Below, in pieces: positions 12,086 through 22,980 of a stretch of 64,000 nt of DNA. Made by a program: the position numbers and the translations under genes. How positions within the stretch are numbered: the first letter of the stretch is position 1; every line of letters starts with the position of its first letter. The notes under the pieces were generated by a model. It searched no databases and was not told the DNA's origin. It saw only the letters and a program-made list of their open reading frames with translations. Source of the stretch: Neodontobutis hainanensis (lineage: Eukaryota > Chordata > Actinopteri > Gobiiformes > Odontobutidae); assembly GCA_024349245.1 (NCBI GenBank), contig JALDNG010000004.1, positions 3,086,001 to 3,150,000 on the forward strand, given 5' to 3'.

Positions 12086-13628
12086 TCTATTATAAATAAT
12101 TATTTATATAAGATGGATAAAGAACTTGACACATTCCGATTTCTGCCATTGCCAGTGGTCACTAGTCAGCTGTGGACACTTTATGTTTGTAGGTTGCACA
12201 GTGCAGTTGGATGAACAGACTATCCCTCAGTCATACATCCACAAAATTCCAAATACAAGTCACAAAAATCGGATTGTGTCAAAAATTTAGGAAAATCCTG
12301 CTACGACCTATATTAAATCATCAAAGAATAATGTCTTGACAAAGTGGTCCATTCTATGCTAACAACTAAACAAGCCCTCATTGCAACACAGACATGTCCA
12401 GAACTGAATTCTTTTCTTTTTTTATTTATTGCATAAAGGCTACTTAAGTTGATGCTTTCTGTTGTTGACGAGAGTTCAATCAAACTTTATGAGAGACATT
12501 TCTACCCAATAATAAATAGACTTAGACTCAACTCTAAAGAGAATCTTACAAAATGAGTTTAAAGTTAAATCTTGCACAAGGACTCAATCTGTTTTCCTGT
12601 TGTGTTTACAGCCTGTCCTACTTGTTAGTTTACTAAATTAAAATGCTCAATATTCATCGACATTTAAGGTACGGCTTTGGCAAGATATATATTTAATCAG
12701 AAAAACACTCTCTACTTCATAAGCCATGGGAATGGTCATGAGGAGGTGTTTTTGTTGGATCACTTTAAAGCATTTGACATATCAACCAACATTTGACCGA
12801 GTGGTTTTGAAAATACGCCACTACAGTAAACTAAACCACTACAGTACAATATATTAACCTGAACGTGTCTGACTGAGCTGCTGCATGGATTTGCTTAGAA
12901 CTTAAGTTTATATTATCTTATTATTCAATAGCACTTTACATTCCAGCGCAGTAATAACATAGTATTAGCATGGTTATAATAAGATTAGAGTTATACTATC
13001 GCTCGCCACACACTGATGGTGAAGACGTGGTAGCCATTTTGTGCCTACAGACTCTCCAGCCTCCAAACATAAAGAATGAACTGGGGAGTGTGAATTCATT
13101 ACATGTTCGACATACACATGTTGACAATTGTACAGAAACGACCTCATAACTATTCTTTTGGTTTAAAAAAATCCTTCAGAACACTGCACATGATTTTGTC
13201 TCCTTGAGAGACTATAATGCACTGATAAAATCCATGGAAGTGAAGAGTGAAAATGCTATTTCCAAAAGGTATTCTGTGTGTGGTTCCTTGTCTGTATTAA
13301 CATGCTCTATTTTTTTGTCCTACGTTTGAATAACTTGTAACCTTGTGGAGATGCGCTGCTCTTGTCAAAGTTCGCTCCAAAACAGTTCTTAATCTTTGCA
13401 GCTGAATAGTAAAAGTAAAAGGTTTATCAAAGCAGCAAACTATGACCATGAATATTTCAAAAATGAAAAAAATAAAAAAAAATACAATAAGAAAAAGTGG
13501 ATTTGAACTCAGTTATTGCATGAGTTTATTTTAATGAACAAAATCATAATAACTGCACAGTATCCTCTATAAAGTCCTGTATAAACTGCCGGATTAATGC
13601 CAATGCAGATGCTACAATAATATTTTTG
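12086..13628. other. AT-rich intron, nothing recognised
   Basis: No repeats, exons or distinctive motifs that I can support. Confidence 0.4.

Positions 13629-13661
<33 letters not shown>
13629..13661 (+). repeat. (ATA)n microsatellite
   Basis: About 10 perfect AAT/ATA triplets. Confidence 0.95.
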
Positions 13662-13662
<1 letters not shown>

Positions 13663-14263
13663 TATCTATTGGAGAAGAAAGATATTTGTCAAAGTAACGA
13701 CAGATAAGTCTGGGACTAATGCGTTTCAGTGAAATGTCACTATAGTTGCTGCGTACTCACAAACTACACAGACTTTTGGAGCTTTAAATAAAAAGTAATG
13801 CCAGGTCCCGGAGACAGGAAACTGTGTCGGGTTTACACTTACTACATTTGGTCACATTGCAGCAGAAGATGAGTCAGAACAGTGACGTACTGTGTGGGGA
13901 GGTCAAAAGGGCACATTACTGCACATGAAAGTCCATAAAAAGAACAGTTAGGTGAGTAGAGTTAAGTGGATTTAAAGTGAGTTCAGTGTATGCTCGTTTA
14001 ATTGTGCTCTAATCAAATGTGAAAAGATTTAGTACAAAAGGATATGACGTGAGCATCAAGAGGGTAAACCGTATAAAGTATTATAATAGTGTACTGTAAT
14101 AGTTTAAGGGTTTTTGTGTAAATATATCACTTACAACAAGTGTCAAAGCAAAGTTTATATGATTTCTTGGATATTTCCCACTTTTTGATCAAGTATAAAG
14201 TAGAGACACTCTCATAAACTCTAAAAACGGACCCTCCCTCTTTTGAAAAGTGCTGCAACCTGT

Positions 14264-14265
<2 letters not shown>

Positions 14266-14342
<77 letters not shown>
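14266..14342 (+). repeat. (AT)n microsatellite, ~76 bp
   Basis: About 37 perfect AT dinucleotides. It produces spurious alternating Tyr-Ile frames on both strands. Confidence 0.98.
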
Positions 14343-14343
<1 letters not shown>

Positions 14344-14689
14344 ACTTCATCTTATTTTTGCTGTGTGCCTTCTGCCATATTAGTCCAGACATGCAGCAAT
14401 TGGATCTAATACATGTAGTTATTTTTGTAGTCTGAGAAAGATGCCAAAAAATATTCTAAAAGGTCAGTCTGTGTATTTTTGTCTAGATGCTAAACCCTTC
14501 GAGGCAAATTTTTTAAAGTTTCTCTGCGGCTTACATAATATCTGTGGGAAAAGGTTGGCAATAGAGCTACACTTTATGTAATTAATTCCTCATATTTTGT
14601 CTCACAAATTAATCATGTTTTATTAAAGTATTGTACGTGCTGTTGCAAGGTTTGAGGAGATTTGCAATTGAAAAATATTCAGTCAAATT

Positions 14690-14830
14690 CTATCTTTGCC
14701 ATAGCAACAAATCAGCGTTGACTATCTCATGCCAAACTCATTACTTAATGTAATTACGCAGCTCTAATCAGCCGCTGTAATCAAGTCTCCGCCACATTCT
14801 CCACACTTCTGCTCAAGATTTGGATTTTTT
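14690..14830. promoter_or_regulatory. candidate conserved non-coding element
   Basis: A repeat-free stretch with paired homeodomain-like sites (TGTAATTACGC, CTCTAATCAG, GTAATCAAG) between AT-rich flanks. Inferred only; no alignment was possible. Confidence 0.25.
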
Positions 14831-14979
14831 ATTTTCTGTCCTTGGCAAAAGTGAGGGACAGGAAACTGAAGCCAAAACTAATCCTTCACAGCAACAAGAC
14901 GGAAGTGTTTTTAATCAGATGTAGTGGTCTGTCGGCAAAAGGAAGAACCACTGGGTGCCCAACGTTACGGTCTGTAAAC

Positions 14980-15408
14980 CAATAACTCAGTCCAGGTTTC
15001 CGTTCTCGGTCAGTAATAGGTTTATCCTATTTGTCTTAGGTTTTGTGTAGTTCTTGGTTTAGTTGTGATTTAGATCTGGATTAATTCGTTATTGTTTATA
15101 GGTTTAGTCCTGGATTTTTCATTAACCTGTTTAGTTTTTTTGTTTAAGTCCTTGTATAGTACAAGCTTTAGTTTTGGATTACATCTTAATTTCTTCAAGG
15201 TCTTTGTCTGTGGATGTTCTCAACAGAGACATGTTCAAGAAAAGGTCTTAAAGAAACATTTGTACATGATTCAGGTTTAATTCAGTCCAGTTAATCCCTG
15301 GTTAGGTTTTACTTTAGTTATAACATATATTTTTGATTTACTCAAGGCATAGATCTGCTGAGTGGTTGTTTTACTTTTTTAACATCGGTCCTAGAAAAAA
15401 GGTTTAAG
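14980..15408 (+). repeat. degenerate relatives of the neighbouring 23-bp minisatellite
   Basis: Repeated loose matches to TTTAGTCCTGG / GGTTTAG (for example near 15100 and 15290) resemble the unit of the array at 15882-16800, suggesting decayed older copies. Confidence 0.4.
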
Positions 15409-15717
15409 TAAAAGCATCTGGACTCAGTTTTCAAGGTGAAGATGTTTCGTCTCTAATTCCAAGGGATTTTATCAATTCTGAGTTCAACTGTAAGAGAGCT
15501 GAGCTTATATCTCCAGAGGGAGGAGTTTCCCCTGAAACTAAACCTGATTGGACCAGGCTGCTCTGGTCTCATGGTCGTTGGCTCTGAAAGGAAAGTGTGA
15601 CTCCTGTTGTGAGAGTCGTTAAGGTTTAGGAGGGTCGTTAGTGACACTGCTCCATTCATGCTTTTACTTAAACCTTTTTTCAAGATGTCCTGGATGACTG
15701 AGAACCTTCACAGACAA
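15409..15717 (+). mobile_element. dispersed retroelement fragment, copy 1
   Basis: Shares a long series of phrases with 57670-57930: TCAAGGTGAAGA, ATTGGACCAGGCTG, TCTGGTCTCAT, AAAGTGTGACTCCTG, GTGAGAGTCGTTAAGG and GTTAGTG. It ends CTGGATGACTGAGAACC. From memory, sequences of this type form the 3' part of Penelope-like fish retroelements, but I cannot confirm the family. No reverse transcriptase is present. Confidence 0.5.
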
Positions 15718-15881
15718 CGTCGGTCCTGGTTTAGTTCATGATACGCTCCTGAGTTTGTCCTGAATTCAAAACTGAGTTCAGATAAATCATGTTTTTTCCA
15801 AGGATCAGCTTGAATGTATACCTTGTTTAGTGTTTATATTTATTATTTGATTTAGTCCAGATTTCTTCCTATATTTGTCTT

Positions 15882-16800
15882 GATTTAGCTCAGGGTTTGG
15901 TCCTGATTTAGTCCAGGGTTTGGTCCTGATTTAGCTCAGGGTTTGGTCCTGATTTAGTCCAGGGTTTGGTCCTGATTTAGCTCAGGTTTGGTACTGATTT
16001 AGCTCAGGGTTTGGTCCTGATTTAGTCCAGGGTTTGGTACTGATTTAGCTCAGGGTTTGGTCCTGATTTAGTCCAGGGTTTGGTCCTGATTTAGTCCAGG
16101 GTTTGGTACTGATTTAGCTCAGGGTTTGGTCCTGATTTAGCTCAGGGTTTGGTCCTGATTTAGCTCAGGGTTTGGTCCTGATTTAGCTCAGGGTTTGGTC
16201 CTGATTTAGCTCAGGGTTTGGTCCTGATTTAGTCCAGGGTTTGGTCCTGATATAGCTCAGGGTTTGGTCCTGATTTAGCTCAGGGTTTGGTCCTGATTTA
16301 GCTCAGGGTTTGGTACTGATTTAGCTCAGGGTTTGGTCCTGATTTAGCTCAGGGTTTGGTCCTGATTTAGTCCAGGGTTTGGTCCTGATTTAGCTCAGGG
16401 TTTGGTACTGATTTAGCTCAGGGTTTGGTCCTGATTTAGCTCAGGGTTTGGTACTGATTTAGCTCAGGGTTTGGTCCTGATTTAGTCCAGGGTTTGGTCC
16501 TGATTTAGCTCAGGGTTTGGTCCTGATTTAGTCCAGGGTTTGGTCCTGATTTAGCTCAGGGTTTGGTCCTGATTTAGTCCAGGGTTTGGTCCTGATATAG
16601 CTCAGGGTTTGGTCCTGATTTAGTCCAGGGTTTGGTCCTGATTTAGCTCAGGGTTTGGTCCTGATTTAGTCCAGGGTTTGGTCCTGATTTAGCTCAGGGT
16701 TTGGTCCTGATTTAGTCCAGGGTTTGGTCCTGATTTAGCTCAGGGTTTGGTCCTGATTTAGTCCAGGGTTTGGTCCTGATTTAGTCCAGGGTTTGGTCCT
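15882..16800 (+). repeat. 23-bp minisatellite, 40 units
   Basis: Forty head-to-tail units of 23 bp (one is 22 bp) on the plan GATTTAG-nnn-AGGG followed by TTTGGTCCT. The nnn is CTC in 25 units and TCC in 15. Six units end TACT instead of TCCT, and two begin GATATAG. Units 26-39 alternate CTC/TCC strictly, forming a 46-bp higher-order repeat, while units 11-15 are uniform CTC. The plus strand is rich in GGG and GG runs. No open function is implied; it lies inside the large ldlrad4 intron. Confidence 0.97.
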
Positions 16801-17010
16801 GATTTAGTAATGTTTGGTCCAGGTTTAGACTTGGGTCTTGTTTTGTTGTAGCCCTTGGGATAGCATTAGTTAAGTACAAGTAGATTAGTACAAGTTTTCT
16901 ATTATTCTTGTCCTTTGTTTATTGTTGGTTTGGTCTTGAATTATATTTGTAGGTTGAGTCCTTTTTAAGGTCTGTCCAATAGTTCTTATTGGGCCTGATT
17001 TGTGCTAGTT
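16801..17010 (+). repeat. degenerate right flank of the minisatellite
   Basis: Contains TGTTTGGTCCAGGTTTAG and several TTGGTCTTG/GGTTTGG fragments resembling decayed units. Confidence 0.4.
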
Positions 17011-19675
17011 GCAGGTTTTTGTAGCCATTTTATTACGGTTGCATATTGTGGGGTCTGTGTCATTATTAATGCCTCGAGCTAAACTTAAACACAGACCTGA
17101 AAGTACAGAGCACACCTTGCAAGTCTGTTCCTGAAGCAAGCTCTTAAGATGTGAGCGGAGAGAGAGCGACCCAATGACACGGCACATTTTCTCCTCTTCC
17201 TCCCAAAACAAGAACAGCTTGTTCTGCAGCTCCAGTCTAGACGACGATGGCGGTGCGTGCTGTTGTGGGGGTAGACTGGGAGGGAGGGAGGGATGGGGAG
17301 GGAGGGGAGGTGATGGGGGTTTGGAAACTGGGAAGAACAGGCCGCACAGAACAGAGATCCCATTCAAAGAACAAACCAGCACGACCGTTCTCTTCTTCTG
17401 AGTGGCAATTAGTGCAGCCTCGGTGACTTGCCCACCCTCTTCACTGTCTCATCTATTTCTGTGATCGTCTGTCTCCTCTCTTCATCTCCTCCTCTGTCCA
17501 TCCTCTCCTCTCCAGCCCTATTACACTCTCTTACTCTCCAGTCTTGTCCAAACCCATCTTGTCTTTTTCCCTCTCCATCCTCTCACTATCGATGCTTTAA
17601 CACTGCCGTCTTCCATCTCTCCACAGTCTCCCAACACGGCTTTTTTGTGCTATACAGCAATTACTCAAACTCAACAGGCTCTGCAACCTTGAGACGTGGT
17701 AAAAGGTGCGGGTTAATTAGTCTGAAAACAGTCAGACTGGTGAGATGAATGCTTTAGTCAGGTTCTGCAAAGATGTGGAAAAGGAAGTTTTTGGTTCAGT
17801 AATGACAGTGATAAAGAAATGAGCAAGACAACAATAAATACATTACTGTTTTTTTATTTTATTTAGTCTATTATATGACGCTAACTGAGTTTAAAACTTA
17901 GGCCGTGTCAGAAAACACAATGTAAATATAAACTTGTGCGTTATACACTTAAAAGAAACAAGTGAGAGGCACATGTTTGACCCTTATCCTGGCCATGTAT
18001 TTATTTTTGAACTAGTCTCTACAGTGTAAAAGCATTAGCATAGCTTGTAATGACAAGCTATGCTCTTCTTTTTTTAGTAAGTAGTTGCCAAAGCCAGTCA
18101 CAAAAAGAAGACAGTGCTCATTAATTGATGTAAATATAACACACATTCTTTATTTATGCATTGATTCGACTTAAGTCCTGCTGGAGTTAATTACAGAAGT
18201 CCACAACATCTGTTTACCTGTGAATCAGCGTCAAGAACAAACAGTGGAGAAGAGTCTTAAACTTCACACAAATGAGCTCCGTGTGAAGTGCAGACCTACG
18301 CAGAGACTGAGAGGTTAGGGAAGAGTTAGGGCTCGTGCCATTGGGTCAAAACGTGACGAGATTTCTCTTCAAGGTGAAAAGCTGTCTCGTGATATCAGGC
18401 TGATACAGTGTGAGGGTGAAACTAGTTTTCAATATCCACTCTTTAATGATCTATTTGGCATCATTTTGTTTTTTCTGGTGAAAAAAAGAAACAACGAAAG
18501 AGTGAAAGACGAGCGAAAACAATATGTCCACATTGTAAGAAAACTAACACTAACACTTTGCAAAGACACACATAAAACAACCGGCCAGGCTTGTAAGTAG
18601 TGTAAAAAAAAAGATTTTCATTTAAAAAATCCAAGTTGGACTGTTTTAATCAAAGCAACACATTACAAGCCAACAACAATCATGATAACTGCATAATCTT
18701 ACTTTTCCTTTCTTGCTTAATTATAATTGTCTAAATTAACAAAGATAACTTTTTTAAAATTTTTGCCTTTTGTCCTCAAATTTTGTAAGTATTGTTTAAC
18801 ACAGTTCCATTAAAACAGACTGGGAACTTAACTCCAAAAAACTAACTGGTGCCCTATTAGTTAAAACTGATTAATCTCATTGTTTATTTTCTGAGAATAC
18901 AAATATTAAGCAGCATAAATGACATCAAAGTCTGTCATTAAGTAGCTCTTTATTAACACTTATAAAAAAAGTTATTTCAGACAACATACATCTCCACAGC
19001 AAACAAAGCCATGAAGAAAATCTATTAGCTGCAGCCTCTAAATAGAAGTTTTAAATATTCACTTTAATCTTTACTTACTTTGTGTAATTGGTTGGCATCG
19101 CAATCCAAATGTCAAAGTTAATGAAGTGAATACACACCTCCACAAACGTATAGGCTGATGTGAGCAACTCATTTTGAGCAGAGTTCCATGTTGTGTGAAA
19201 GTCTGAATTAACCTTTTCAACCTTATTTCAAACTTGTTCTGTGCAGCAGAAACATTGTTCAAACAAACACATCTGTCATTTTAATTAATTCACAGAGAAT
19301 TCACAGATTTTGCTTAAGGAGTCTTTATGAAGAGTTTGAGTTAAACTAAAGGTAACTTTGTTTAACATGGAAGATAAATGGTGTGAAAGAATCTGTCTTT
19401 CTAATGGGGTCATCTATACTTCTACAAAAAAAACTTATGGATAGTTTTGATTCTTACTTCATGTCCTTTTTCTTTCAATAGTGTGTGTATCTGTCAAAGC
19501 AGTCCGAATATATTCAGTGTTTAAACTCCACGTAAACGTCATTGTCCAATAGGAGTAGCAGAAAATAAAGTAACACACCTGAACTCGGACAAAGGTTGGA
19601 CAAAGTGACATTGTCTAAAGTTGGACAGCAGCCCAGAGCAACACATGTAAACAAATAAGAAAAAAATCACCACGA
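17011..19675. other. intronic sequence with polypurine tract
   Basis: Bases 17263-17320 are a G-rich purine tract (GGGAGGGAGGGAGGG...) and 17410-17620 is pyrimidine-rich. Both create long spurious frames. 18170-18420 is repeat-free and moderately balanced. Nothing coding is supported. Confidence 0.4.
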
Positions 19676-19854
19676 CTGTTTGTCAGACATCGACTCGAGT
19701 CGCTATTTTTATGATTTGGGACTTGACTCGGACTTGGAAGGTAAAGACTCGGACTTGACTTGGCTTGAGACACGATGACTTGAATGACTTGAGTGTTAAT
19801 CACATCGTGTTTTCAGTTTGAATTGAAATATATAAATTATTTTTAAAAATAAAG

Positions 19855-20052
19855 TTGACCCAGCTGGAGCGCAGGCTGAGAATAGCGTTGTCACGACTGG
19901 ATCATGACACTATCATCACTCAAGCCCCCTCGTACCTTACGCACACCACGCCCACTAAGATCAGAAAACACATCACAGACAATAAAATCACAGACAGCCA
20001 GACCACAACCTCCAATTTCGTTCGTCATTTGAAGAGCCATTCTGCCCAGTAA
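19855..20052 (+). pseudogene. remnant of hAT transposase N-terminus (BED finger-like)
   Basis: A 65-residue frame ending TTTSNFVRHLKSHSAQ before a stop and a GTAAGT donor-like site. The SNFVRHLKSH block resembles the second half of BED zinc fingers in hAT transposases; the expected CxxC half is not visible. The remainder of the transposase is missing, so it cannot be functional. Confidence 0.5.
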
Positions 20053-20199
20053 GTGCTCGTCAATTTGTTAATGTTGTCTGGTTAGCTGGATAATAGCTAA
20101 AGTAGCCACAACACTTATACTGTGTTGGGGACAAATGTGGTCCGAGACTTAAGTTAGCCACCTGAACACACACACAGAATACTGACTCAATTCTACAAT

Positions 20200-20425
20200 G
20201 TTAAAGGGTTTGTTTACCCAAAAATGAATATTCTGTCATTAATTACTTACCTCATGTTTTTCGACACCCCCCGTATGACCTCCTTTCATCTTCAGACACG
20301 AATAAAGATAGTTTTGTTGAAATCCAATGGCTCAGACAGGCCTTCATAGACATCAATATAATTTCCGCTCTCAAAACCCATAAAAGGCACTAAATATGTC
20401 ACTACAAAGCCCATCTCACTACTTG
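20200..20425 (+). mobile_element. common teleost MITE fragment nested in the hAT element
   Basis: Begins TTAAAGGGTTTGTTTACCC followed by AAAAATGAATATTCTGTCAT, and continues TCATCTTCAGACACGAAT and GTTGAAATCCAATGGCTC. This is a dispersed sequence I recognise from many fish genomes. It interrupts the hAT interior; the right end is unclear. Confidence 0.55.
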
Positions 20426-20541
20426 ACTTGACTTGCCCAGGAAAAAAAAATACTTGAGACTTACTTGAGACTTGAAGGTTCAGACTTGAGACTTACTTGA
20501 GATTTGCACATGTGTGACTTGGTCCCATCTCTGCTGTTTGT

Positions 20542-22543
20542 TGTTTTTAGAGGTACTCACTCTTGTGGAGACAAAGAAAATACATACAGGCGTCTCTGCG
20601 GCTGGAAAAACTTGTTGGTGGTGTATTTTTTTTTTAGTCTCTTACATTAAAAAAAAAAAAACGCTGTGCCTACAAAAGCATGGATAAGGGTTAGCATGTA
20701 ACAAGTGGATTTCCTGTCACCTGAACATTAACACAGAAGTCCACTGGTCACATTTGAAGGCTGGGATCCTTCATCATTTGCAGTGCCCAGTGTTCTGCTG
20801 AGGAGGTGAGCTGGGGTTTGAGTTTCATTTGATGGACAGGAACACGATCGATACATTGATTTGGAAAGTAAGCTTCATCACTGGCAATAAACTGAACACA
20901 ACTTAGTAAGTGGCAGAGAAGATTCTCCAAAAACTCTATAATGAGCGACCCATCACACTTACTTCATGCAACAGAGCACCTTTAGCCAGAGGCTGTTCCA
21001 TCCAAGGTTTAAGACCGAGCGGTTCAATACGTTTTTCCTGGCAACCACAATTAGGCCTTATAATAAATGTGTGAAATAAATTTGCATTACACTACATTGC
21101 ACTAATTCTCAAGTTTTTAAATATTTTTTTATCTATTTGGTCTGAATGTCATTAATATGTCTGCTGTCAATGTAACAGCTGCAGTAAAGCCAGTTGTTAT
21201 GAAGGACCTATCTGTAACTGTTATAACAACATCTGGGTGATTACAATTTCTATTTCTTTGTTTAAATTGAGAAGAAAGGAAAGTATAAAAAATTATCTAT
21301 GGCCTTTATTATGACTACATTCATAAAAGGGCACAGTGTTTAACATATGTTTACTGTACTGGGTTTAAACCCTTATAAGCCTTTGGAAAAATAAACTTGT
21401 CACATACAACTTTATACAAAGTTTTTCTTTCAGCTGAGCTCAAAGACTTGCCATCTGTCAACACTATCCAACACTAACCCATCCACTTCTGCTACTGTAC
21501 ACGAGAATTTACATAAACTCCTCACTTTCTCTTCCTTTTCCTGTCCGTGTCAGTCATGTCGTCTGAAGTCTGTCAGTCAGCTGATCTGTCAGCCGCCCCG
21601 CTCGCTGCACAAACACCCCAACAGTGGGATCCAAGCAGAAGCCAGAAGAAGAGGGAGCCGGATGGGGAACCAGAACAGGACAGATGGTGGTGGCAACAGT
21701 GACCAAAAGAGGAAGAGAGGATAAACAGAGTAGCCACATGAGGAAGAAGAGGAAGAGGGGAGCGTGAGAGAGCAGCCATTGTGATGAGGAGGATCATGAC
21801 AAAAAGATAAGGAGTCAAAAAGAAATGGCAGTATAGCTACAATATCAACCTCATTGGACCGGAGCCATCTGGCCGGTCTTTACTGTGGTTTATCGACATT
21901 AAACTTATTAAAAACTACCCAAACTTTGTTCAAGGGTTTTCCGTTAAGGTTAGGATGAAAATGTGATTCTTGATGAATTCTTGATGATTTATGATATTTG
22001 AATGCACGTACTAATGCGTCATACATGAATTCATGATGAAATGTGTCCCAAAAAAGTGTTACCAAGAGCATTTAGTCAGATCATGATAAAACATAAAATA
22101 TAAAATTATCAGCAAACACTTACTTTTATTGCATATAGACTAATTATTTTCTACCAACGTTGACAAAGCTCATAACTGTGAATTCATTATTACACTAATT
22201 CCAGAGTATGCTCCAATTTCACAAGGTTATAATCTAAACAGCTTCGGTTGCTATAACTTAAACGTGACTCTTGGCACCTTTAGTGCTTTTAATTCCCTCC
22301 TGGCAGGTGGTGCTTAGAGAAGGTGAAACTATAGCTTTTAAACAACACCAAACACAGTTGCCGCAATGTTTTTCCAATTCTTTGCACCCATTTTTTTTAT
22401 CAAAGCCTTCTTTTGTTATTGCCATTCCATGTTACTTTGACTGCACTGTTCTTCGACAAGAAGAATCTGAGTCCCACAGTGGGGAAGAAAACTGCTCATG
22501 CAGACGCAGACAGAAAAGTGTGACGTGAATTTCACATTGACGA
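20542..22543. other. intronic sequence
   Basis: Mostly AT-rich. 21590-21790 is purine-rich (GAAGAAGAGG repeats) and yields spurious frames. No exon recognised. Confidence 0.4.
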
Positions 22544-22580
22544 GAGTGTGTGTGTGTGAGTGTGTGTGTGTGTGTGTGTG
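22544..22580 (+). repeat. (TG)n microsatellite
   Basis: Two short TG runs separated by GAG. Confidence 0.95.
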
Positions 22581-22599
22581 ATATAACAAGTGTTGTAGC

Positions 22600-22905
22600 C
22601 GTCGCTGGCAGTGACAGACCGGGGGCCGGTTACTCGCTTTTAGAAGTGTGTGTCCCTCTGTGTCCTTGGCTGTCCGTTTGGATGTGTGAGGCTGAATGTA
22701 AGCAAATGAGAGCCAGTGAGCTGCTGTTGCTGCCGCTCTCTCAGTCTGCCGCATTAGAAAGCTTTAAAAAGAGGCCGTTTATGGCGATACATGCTGTGGC
22801 GAACAGTGAAGTATGTATAAACGCACCGAGAAGAGCCATTAAAGCTGACACGGCTCGCCACATGATCTTTGCTATTAAGGTTCACAATGCACAAGTTCAG
22901 AGACA
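22600..22905. promoter_or_regulatory. candidate conserved non-coding element
   Basis: Balanced, repeat-free sequence including CTTTAAAAAGAGGCCG, GTATGTATAAACGCACC and CCATTAAAGCTGACACGG. The open frame across it has no recognisable domain. Inference only. Confidence 0.25.
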
Positions 22906-22980
22906 CTCGAGGGAAGAAAATGAGGAAAGAAAGACATTTTATCATCTATCAAAACTTTATTGTAAAACTATTTGAATAGA

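Larger units (their letters stand above)
19684..20533 (+). mobile_element. hAT-type DNA transposon, 850 bp, with 8-bp target duplication
   Basis: Flanked on both sides by the identical 8-mer CTGTTTGT (19676-19683 and 20534-20541), the signature duplication length of hAT elements. The termini read inward CAGACATCGACTCGAGTC and CAGAGATGGGACCAAGTC. Subterminal regions are dense in GACTTG/AAGTC hexamers, probably transposase-binding repeats. The inside has one short open frame (19855-20052) ending in a BED-finger-like SNFVRHLKSH peptide, so this is a remnant derived from an autonomous copy. A different repeat is nested at about 20200-20420. Confidence 0.85.

Noticed and set aside
14189..14435. 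Long Tyr-Ile frames on both strands
   Set aside because: Translation of an (AT)n microsatellite.
15882..16800. Interstitial telomere-like sequence because of GGGTTT runs
   Set aside because: The 23-bp unit does not contain tandem TTAGGG; the resemblance is limited to one short G/T run per unit.
17005..17382. Overlapping proline- and serine-rich frames
   Set aside because: Caused by the GGGAGGG polypurine tract; no domain, start context or splice support.
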